NCBI GenBank assembly: GCA_937121005.1 | Contig: CAKZKB010000088.1 | Location: 1-16,343 of the forward strand | Direction: 5' to 3' | DNA length: 16,343 bases | Source of the DNA: an uncultured cyanobacterium | GTDB lineage: Bacteria; Cyanobacteriota; Cyanobacteriia; Cyanobacteriales; Geitlerinemataceae | Part shown: in pieces, positions 11,113 to 16,343 of the stretch | How positions within the stretch are numbered: position 1 is the first letter of the stretch | How the letters are laid out: each line of letters starts with the position of its first letter | The notes under the pieces: generated by a model | Seen by the model: the letters and a program-made list of their open reading frames with translations, nothing else | The model's database searches: none | What the model was told of the DNA's origin: nothing | Program-made: the position numbers and the translations under genes

Positions 11113-14070
11113 ATGAACAATAAAAAAAGTCTGTCATCAGATAATTCAAAAAGCTGGTTTGAATCTCGAAAACCCTTAGAGCGTGTTAGATTGCTGCTTT
11201 TAGAGGCAACGCAAGAAATTCGCATCGCTTCTGGTTTTTTCACAGTTGGAGGATGGAATTTGATCCGAGAGTATACAAACAAAAAGCAGACGTATCTACT
11301 GGTTGGTTTATACGAGCAAAGCACAGATAATGTGAAGCTAGTGCTGGAAAAATTAGTAGACGAGATTATGCGATCTTTGCGGACTGGATGTGACGAACAT
11401 CGCTGGAAAGCCGTTTCCGATCTAGTTCAAAAATTGCAATCTCGCGAATTTGAAATTGTTGATGCTAGGGCTATTCGTCATCACGCAAAACTTTATATTG
11501 CTGACCGTAATGCGGTGATTATTGCCTCTTCTAATTTAACAGTGCAAGGGCTAACAGGGCAGATTGAAGCCGGAAATGTTCTCCGCGATCCTAGAGAAGT
11601 TGAGTCGTTAACACAGAAATTTGATGAATATTTTGTAGAAGCCAAAAATATAACCGAAGAATTATTAGAAGCTCTTTCTAAGTGGCTTCAGTTTGCTTTA
11701 CCTTGGGATATCTATCTTAAAACATTACTGGCACTCGAGGCTATCGAACCACATGAAAGTTGTTACTCAAAGCAACCCGTATCGTATCAAATTGATATGA
11801 TTGCCCAAACCTTACGACAAATTCGGCAGTATTCCGGGTCTATGTTAGTTGCTTCAACTGGTTTGGGAAAAACTGTTGTCGCGGTTCATATTGCCCTACA
11901 CTTATACAAAGAAAAAATTATAAACAATATTGTGGTAATCGCACCAAAACCTGTCCGTAAAAATTGGCAACTAGAGATGCGCGATGCAGGGTTGCCTTGT
12001 GAATACTTCAACCGCCATGCTCTGGATGCGAAGACAACCAAAAATAATAAAAACCTGGAGGATTTCGAGGAAATTATAAAAGATTCTAATCGCTTAAAAT
12101 GGTTCCTTATTATTGATGAAAGCCATGATTTCAGAAATCGTTTTAAGAAGGATTTGCAAAACAGAAAGAAAAATCCTCAAGAGCGCTTAGCGTTCCAGCG
12201 ATTGCAGAAGTTATGTCAGGCAGAAAATACAAAAGTCCTGCTACTAACGGGATCTCCCTATGCAAAAGAAATTGAAAACATCAATCATCAACTTTTCTTG
12301 CTTCCTCATACGAGCGAATCTGAAGCACTTTTTCCAGATTATGTAGATGGAGATCGAGCTTGGAAAATTTCTGAGGTGGAAGAATTTACAAAGTTGCCTG
12401 TAACCAGCCTCCTTACAACACCTTATGTTGCACGTTATTACGGAGAAAAGGAAAAAGATGATATTTATATCAATTTTGGTGATAGCAAGCAATACATTCC
12501 CAAAATCATCTTAAATACGGTAACTTTTCCTCTTCCTTTACAAGCGGAACTCACCTTTGCCTTTTCAGAAGGTTACTTTGATTTGGATTCTCCCCATCAC
12601 ATGGGTAACAAAAATATCCGAACTCAGGCTAGGGTAGCATGGACAAGTTCTTTACGAGCATTGGAAATCGTTTTAGTACGAACAATGGATACTCCAGACG
12701 GAGAAAATAGCTATAATCTCGAAAACTCCGTTTTTCGATACTCTCAACTTGAACGTCAGCACGTTCTTCATCCAGTTTTAACAAAGCTCCAATCCTTAAA
12801 ACCCAAAGATGATATCAAATTGCAAACTTTAGTATTCTTATTGGACAAAGCTGAGAAAGAATCGAAGAAAGTCATCATTTTTTGTGAACGGCATTCTACC
12901 GTTGCTTATTTGTGTGAGGGTTTAGAGAGTCTTCTGCCTTCTTTTAAAATTGTTACAACAATTGAATCTGGAGAAGGAATATGTGATTATAAACTGAAAG
13001 GATCTCAGGTTTCTGAAGAAATTATAAAGCGTTTTTCTCCGATAGCTAATAATGCTAAGATTGATAACGAAAATTTCAATGTCTTGATTTGTACTGACGC
13101 ACATGGAGTTGGATTAAATCTTCAAGATGCTTCTGTTGTTATTAACTATGATATTGATTGGACACCTGTAACTTTAATACAAAGAGCGGGACGTATTTTG
13201 CGATTCTGGCATTCCCCACGCACTATTGAAATTTATACGTTTGTTCCATCACTTCAAACGAATCGACTTGATTTGAATAAGAACTTATCCGATATTAAGC
13301 AAAACCTACTAGATATTCGCAAGCGCTGGATAAAATTGATGGATCGACATAACGAGTCAAACAAAATCATCGAATTACCTGTTCTAACAGAACAAAATAC
13401 TCAACAAGTTGATGTTGCAGGTATAGCGTCTCCTGTTACTATAAAATCCGGTAATTTTAAGCTGACCGATCTTGGCGATCTTGAAATTTCTCCCTATTAT
13501 TATCACACAGCAAAGCTCCAGCAGAACAGAGATCGTGCTGAACGTCTTAGCAGCGATTTAGTTAGTGCTAAAATTGGGCCTGTATCCACACCTAAAATTT
13601 ATGTTTTGCTGTTGCATCAAGGGAAATATAACCCTATTCTTTGTAATATAAGCAATGGAAACTTAGAGTTCCAATCCCTGAGTGAGAATGAAATTCTCGA
13701 TCTGATTGCTTGCGATCGACAAACAGAAATTGCTCGATCTGAATTCGATGAAGTAGATCGATTAGGAAATGCTTGTATTGAACTATGGTGTTCGAGCAAT
13801 TCTATTCCCCCGGAAGAAGTAGAAAGAATTTGCACTCTCTACATCAAGCCTGAGATCGATTTGCCATCACAACTCCCTGGTTCTGATACTGACTTCAAAC
13901 GCATGATTGTGTTGCTAGGAAATCGTACCAAAAGCGAGCTATTAGCTAAAGCTAAAAAAGAATTGGTCGATTTAATTGGCGAGTATCCTTCTAGTGAAAA
14001 GGCAGAAGTTTGGAAAACAAATCTCAAAAAGTTTTATCGGGCGGGTCATGCCCGCCCGACAAAGAACTAA
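11113..14070 (+). CDS. PLD-nuclease/SF2 (SNF2-like) helicase fusion, putative defence protein
   Basis: The protein has 985 residues. Residues 20-180 form a phospholipase D-type domain with one HKD motif (H124, K126, D131, then ASSN at 138-141); single-HKD enzymes usually work as dimers and many are nucleases. Residues 222-700 are a superfamily 2 helicase with a Q-like lead-in (QPVSYQIDMI), Walker A STGLGKT (248-254), DESH (335-338), LLLTGSPY (376-383), VIIFCERHSTV (587-597), HGVGLNLQDASVVINYD (664-680) and QRAGRILR (690-697). Residues 770-985 match nothing I recognise. PLD-helicase fusions occur in defence islands and DNA-processing systems; DISARM, for example, has separate PLD and helicase proteins. 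No methylase or partner gene is present, so a single-gene system is possible but unproven. It is clearly AT-richer than its neighbours, suggesting transfer. ATG 11113 is preferred over TTG 11095; neither has a clear Shine-Dalgarno. The last ten residues (RAGHARPTKN) are read through a palindrome. Confidence 0.88.
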   Translation: MNNKKSLSSDNSKSWFESRKPLERVRLLLLEATQEIRIASGFFTVGGWNLIREYTNKKQTYLLVGLYEQSTDNVKLVLEKLVDEIMRSLRTGCDEHRWKAVSDLVQKLQSREFEIVDARAIRHHAKLYIADRNAVIIASSNLTVQGLTGQIEAGNVLRDPREVESLTQKFDEYFVEAKNITEELLEALSKWLQFALPWDIYLKTLLALEAIEPHESCYSKQPVSYQIDMIAQTLRQIRQYSGSMLVASTGLGKTVVAVHIALHLYKEKIINNIVVIAPKPVRKNWQLEMRDAGLPCEYFNRHALDAKTTKNNKNLEDFEEIIKDSNRLKWFLIIDESHDFRNRFKKDLQNRKKNPQERLAFQRLQKLCQAENTKVLLLTGSPYAKEIENINHQLFLLPHTSESEALFPDYVDGDRAWKISEVEEFTKLPVTSLLTTPYVARYYGEKEKDDIYINFGDSKQYIPKIILNTVTFPLPLQAELTFAFSEGYFDLDSPHHMGNKNIRTQARVAWTSSLRALEIVLVRTMDTPDGENSYNLENSVFRYSQLERQHVLHPVLTKLQSLKPKDDIKLQTLVFLLDKAEKESKKVIIFCERHSTVAYLCEGLESLLPSFKIVTTIESGEGICDYKLKGSQVSEEIIKRFSPIANNAKIDNENFNVLICTDAHGVGLNLQDASVVINYDIDWTPVTLIQRAGRILRFWHSPRTIEIYTFVPSLQTNRLDLNKNLSDIKQNLLDIRKRWIKLMDRHNESNKIIELPVLTEQNTQQVDVAGIASPVTIKSGNFKLTDLGDLEISPYYYHTAKLQQNRDRAERLSSDLVSAKIGPVSTPKIYVLLLHQGKYNPILCNISNGNLEFQSLSENEILDLIACDRQTEIARSEFDEVDRLGNACIELWCSSNSIPPEEVERICTLYIKPEIDLPSQLPGSDTDFKRMIVLLGNRTKSELLAKAKKELVDLIGEYPSSEKAEVWKTNLKKFYRAGHARPTKN
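14037..14059 (-). terminator. GC-rich hairpin: probable groEL terminator inside the helicase 3' end
   Basis: TCGGGCGGG and CCCGCCCGA form a perfect 9-bp stem around TCATG. On the minus strand it lies 20 bp after the groEL stop and is followed, after TAAAAC, by five T, so it suits groEL transcription. In the helicase direction no T tract follows. The palindrome encodes part of the helicase tail. GGGCGGG palindromes of this kind are common dispersed repeats, so it may be a captured repeat that now serves as terminator. Confidence 0.5.
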
Positions 14071-14079
14071 CCGCAGAGA

Positions 14080-15711
14080 TTAGTAATCGAAATCGCCACC
14101 CATGCCAGCACCCGCGCCAGCACCTTCTTTGGGTTCGGGTTTATCGACCACAATGCACTCGGTGGTGAGTACCATACCCGCGATCGAGGCCGCATTTTGC
14201 AGCGCAGAACGGGTCACTTTAGCCGGATCGACGATACCCGCCTCGAACATATTCACGAACTCGCCCGTCGCGGCATTGTAGCCCACCTCGAAGTCTTTTT
14301 CTTTGACTCGTTCGGCGATCACCGCGCCATTTTGGCCGGCGTTTTCGGCAATGCGTTTTAGGGGAGCCGACAGAGAACGAGCGACGATCGTCGCACCGAT
14401 CAACTCTTCGTCTTTCAAGTTACCACTGGCCCAAGATTCCACTTCAGGAACCAAGTGCGCCAAGGTCGTACCGCCACCGGGAACGATCCCTTCTTCTACC
14501 GCCGCTTTCGTGGCGTTGATGGCATCTTCCAAGCGCAGTTTGCGGTCTTTCATTTCCGTTTCCGTCGCCGCGCCAACTTTGACTACAGCCACGCCGCCGG
14601 ACAATTTGGCTAAGCGTTCTTGCAGTTTTTCTTTGTCGTAGGAAGAATCGCTTTCTTCCATTTGGCGACGAATTTGCTCGCAGCGTGCTTTGACTTCTTT
14701 TTCGTTACCTTCGGCAACGATCGTCGTATTTTCTTTGGTGATGGTGATCCGGCGAGCTTTACCGAGCATTTCCAGCTTGGTATTTTCCAATTTTAAGCCC
14801 GCATCTTCGGTGATTAATTGACCGCCAGTGAGAACGGCAATATCTTCGAGCATGGCTTTGCGACGATCTCCAAAACCAGGTGCTTTCACCGCCGCCACGT
14901 TCAGTACGCCGCGCAAGCGGTTGACCACTAAAGTCGCCAAGGCTTCTTTCTCGATATCCTCGGAAATAATCACCAGAGGACGACCCGATCGCGCTACTTG
15001 TTCGAGTACCGGAACCAAGTCTTGCACCAGGCTAATTTTCTTGTCCGTCAGCAGGATAAACGGCTCGTCGAACACCGCTTCCATGCGCTCGGTGTCGGTC
15101 GCGAAGTAAGGAGAAATATAGCCTTTGTCAAAGCGCATCCCTTCGGTGATTTCCAACTCGGTAGACATGGACTTGCCTTCTTCGAGGGAAATCACGCCTT
15201 CTTTGCCGACTTTATCCATTGCGTCGGCAATCATTTGGCCCACTTCGTCGTCGTTGCCAGCCGAAATCGAACCCACTTGCGCTATGGACTTAGAATCTTC
15301 TACCGATTTGGCGCGATCGGCAATTTTTTCTACCAGGTAGGTCGTGGCTTTGTCGATACCGCGTTTGAGCGAAATGGCATTGGCTCCAGCAGCCACATTA
15401 CGCAGGCCTTCTTTGACCATTGCGTGAGCCAAAACCGTTGCGGTGGTCGTGCCGTCACCAGCCGCATCGTTAGTTTTAGAAGCCGCTTGACGGATCAGCG
15501 AAACTCCGGTATTTTCTACATGGTCTTCGAGTTCGATTTCTTTGGCAATGGTGACACCATCGTTGACGATTTGCGGCGCACCGAATTTCTTCTCGAGGAC
15601 GACGTTGCGACCTTTGGGGCCGAGGGTAACGGCAACAGATTCGGCAAGGATATCCATGCCTTTTTCTAAGGCACGGCGAGCGTTTTCGTTGTAGATGATT
15701 TTCTTGGCCAT
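14080..15711 (-). CDS. groEL: Chaperonin GroEL (60 kDa subunit)
   Basis: The protein has 543 residues, full length. It forms the double-ring folding chamber capped by GroES in the cytoplasm. Family hallmarks are present: MAKKIIYNENARRALEKG, VTLGPKGRNVVLEKKFGAP, the ATPase loop GDGTTTATVLAHAM with D87, EGMRFDKGYISPYF, VKAPGFGDRRK, KLSGGVAVVKVGA and EEGIVPGGGTTLAHL. The tail GAGAGAGMGGDFDY replaces the GGM repeat of E. coli GroEL and is usual for the operon-borne GroEL1 of cyanobacteria. It is the second gene of groES-groEL, 101 bp after groES. The leader has no Shine-Dalgarno; instead CACCTCCTCCT stands 9 nt before the ATG. Heat control comes from the CIRCE site upstream of groES. The convergent helicase gene ends only 9 bp beyond the groEL stop. 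Confidence 0.98.
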   Translation of the reverse strand: MAKKIIYNENARRALEKGMDILAESVAVTLGPKGRNVVLEKKFGAPQIVNDGVTIAKEIELEDHVENTGVSLIRQAASKTNDAAGDGTTTATVLAHAMVKEGLRNVAAGANAISLKRGIDKATTYLVEKIADRAKSVEDSKSIAQVGSISAGNDDEVGQMIADAMDKVGKEGVISLEEGKSMSTELEITEGMRFDKGYISPYFATDTERMEAVFDEPFILLTDKKISLVQDLVPVLEQVARSGRPLVIISEDIEKEALATLVVNRLRGVLNVAAVKAPGFGDRRKAMLEDIAVLTGGQLITEDAGLKLENTKLEMLGKARRITITKENTTIVAEGNEKEVKARCEQIRRQMEESDSSYDKEKLQERLAKLSGGVAVVKVGAATETEMKDRKLRLEDAINATKAAVEEGIVPGGGTTLAHLVPEVESWASGNLKDEELIGATIVARSLSAPLKRIAENAGQNGAVIAERVKEKDFEVGYNAATGEFVNMFEAGIVDPAKVTRSALQNAASIAGMVLTTECIVVDKPEPKEGAGAGAGMGGDFDY

Positions 15712-15788
15712 GGTGGTTCTAGGAGGAGGTGTAAGTTAGCGTTGTTGCGTTTGCGAGATGAAACTTGGGTAATGCGGTTAAAATTAGC

Positions 15789-15815
15789 AATAACCCATTA
15801 CCGAATAACCCATTA
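15789..15815. repeat. AATAACCCATTA direct repeat between groES and groEL
   Basis: Two identical 12-bp units (15789-15800 and 15804-15815) are separated by CCG. The second contains the groES TAA stop (minus strand). Related to the CCCATTA units before nadD. Confidence 0.65.
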
Positions 15816-16124
15816 ACCGACGATCGCCAAAATGTCTTTTTCCGACAGCAAAACGTATTCTTCGCTGCCCAGTTTGATGTCCGTTCCGGCATACTTGGAA
15901 TACAGCACTTTGTCGCCGACTTTCACTTCCGGTTCTTGGCGGGAACCGTCGTCGCTTCGTTTTCCGGGGCCGACGGACACGATTTCGCCGACTTGGGGTT
16001 TCTCTTTAGCGGTTTCGGGTAACAAAATACCGCCAGCCGTTTTTTCTTCAGACGCGCTGACTTTAACGAACACGCGATCGGCTAGGGGTTTGACGGTAGA
16101 AACGCTCAGAGATACGGATGCCAT
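15813..16124 (-). CDS. groES: Co-chaperonin GroES (10 kDa subunit)
   Basis: The protein has 103 residues. It forms the heptameric lid of the GroEL chamber. VKPLADRVFVKVSASEEKTAGGILLPETAKEKPQVGEIVSVGPG contains the mobile loop that docks on GroEL (EEKTAGGILLPETA, about 26-39), and the C-terminal half VKVGDKVLYSKYAGTDIKLGSEEYVLLSEKDILAIVG is typical. GGAGAG (16132-16137) 7 nt upstream supports the ATG. It is first gene of the groESL operon, behind a promoter overlapped by a CIRCE element. The leader from the presumed transcription start is about 110 nt. Confidence 0.98.
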   Translation of the reverse strand: MASVSLSVSTVKPLADRVFVKVSASEEKTAGGILLPETAKEKPQVGEIVSVGPGKRSDDGSRQEPEVKVGDKVLYSKYAGTDIKLGSEEYVLLSEKDILAIVG

Positions 16125-16216
16125 AGAAAAGCTCTCCAGACTACAAGATAAAACAGATGGGGGTGAGGGTTGGCGTTCCCAGGGTAGCCACCTTCACGGT
16201 TGCGATCGATTGCGAG

Positions 16217-16243
16217 TTAGCACTCTCGAGTCACGAGTGCTAA
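16217..16243 (-). promoter_or_regulatory. CIRCE element (HrcA operator) of groESL
   Basis: The arms TTAGCACTC (16217-16225) and GAGTGCTAA (16235-16243) are perfect inverted repeats with a 9-bp spacer, exactly the CIRCE consensus. HrcA binds it and represses groESL until heat stress. It lies directly downstream of the proposed -10 box, over the expected transcription start. Confidence 0.97.
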
Positions 16244-16271
16244 TTTAGCGAAACCGGGTGTATCGAGGCAA
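16242..16271 (-). promoter_or_regulatory. Candidate groESL promoter
   Basis: On the minus strand, TTGCCT (16266-16271) and TAAATT (16242-16247) are 18 bp apart, each four of six consensus positions. The -10 overlaps the CIRCE arm by two bases, as expected for HrcA repression. Confidence 0.45.
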
Positions 16272-16305
16272 CAGGGTTAGCAGTACGGGTTTCCGAACGG
16301 CGAGA

Positions 16306-16343
16306 GGGGGAGTGGGGGGGTGGGGAGAGGGGGGGACAAGGGG
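16306..16343 (+). repeat. G-run tract upstream of groESL (potential G-quadruplex)
   Basis: Five runs of four to seven G are separated by AGT, T, AGA and ACAA and continue to the window edge. This satisfies the common four-run G-quadruplex pattern. Low complexity at an edge could also mark an assembly or sequencing problem. Confidence 0.6.

Noticed and set aside
14998..15669. 223-residue open frame opposite groEL
   Set aside because: It is a shadow of the groEL reading frame on the other strand; composition mirrors GroEL codons and no ribosome site or family motif is present.

Overview
The window comes from a cyanobacterium, most likely a filamentous or oscillatorian type; the species cannot be named from sequence alone. 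Evidence: dense HIP1-type GCGATCGC octamers, a CIRCE-controlled groESL operon with a GroEL1-type protein, a DnaX with the cyanobacterial MAYEPLHHKYRP start, a NadD carrying the GTSADPP signature, NrtR, and many intergenic heptanucleotide tandem repeats of the STRR kind known from filamentous cyanobacteria.

Layout. 1-170 (-): first 56 codons of a prepilin peptidase, cut by the window edge. 171-546: a repeat-rich gap ending in a probable terminator. 547-1440 (-): an SPFH/band-7 (prohibitin-like) membrane protein. 1732-3651 (-): an exported von Willebrand A (YfbK-type) protein. 3834-4241 (-): a small exported protein that shares a shortened SLH-like module with the VWA protein. 4372-5151 (+): a cytoplasmic parvulin-type prolyl isomerase. 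5326-7203 (+): dnaX, overlapping tail to tail with a single-domain response regulator at 7200-7565 (-).

7753-10957 (+) is an NAD salvage block: nicotinate phosphoribosyltransferase (pncB), nicotinate-nucleotide adenylyltransferase (nadD), the NUDIX-derived repressor NrtR, and a small acidic protein of unknown function 27 bp behind nrtR. PncB and NadD are consecutive Preiss-Handler steps (nicotinate to NaMN to NaAD), and NrtR is the expected regulator. An imperfect dyad lying across the pncB promoter is a candidate NrtR operator.

11113-14070 (+) is the least ordinary gene: a 985-residue fusion of a phospholipase D-type (HKD) nuclease domain and an SF2/SNF2-like helicase, with an uncharacterised C-terminal region. 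It is visibly more AT-rich than its neighbours and has its own near-consensus promoter with a dyad over the -10. It looks like an acquired gene, possibly a single-gene anti-phage module; that function is inference. It runs convergently into the housekeeping groES-groEL operon (14080-16124, -), whose promoter region carries a perfect CIRCE element. The likely groEL terminator hairpin lies inside the last codons of the helicase gene.

Repeats are the second theme. Heptamer arrays sit directly against start codons (prepilin peptidase, dnaX, nadD) and stop codons (prolyl isomerase, pncB, groES). Two copies of a composite repeat at 174-326 and 1517-1663 differ by inversion of the segment held between short inverted repeats.
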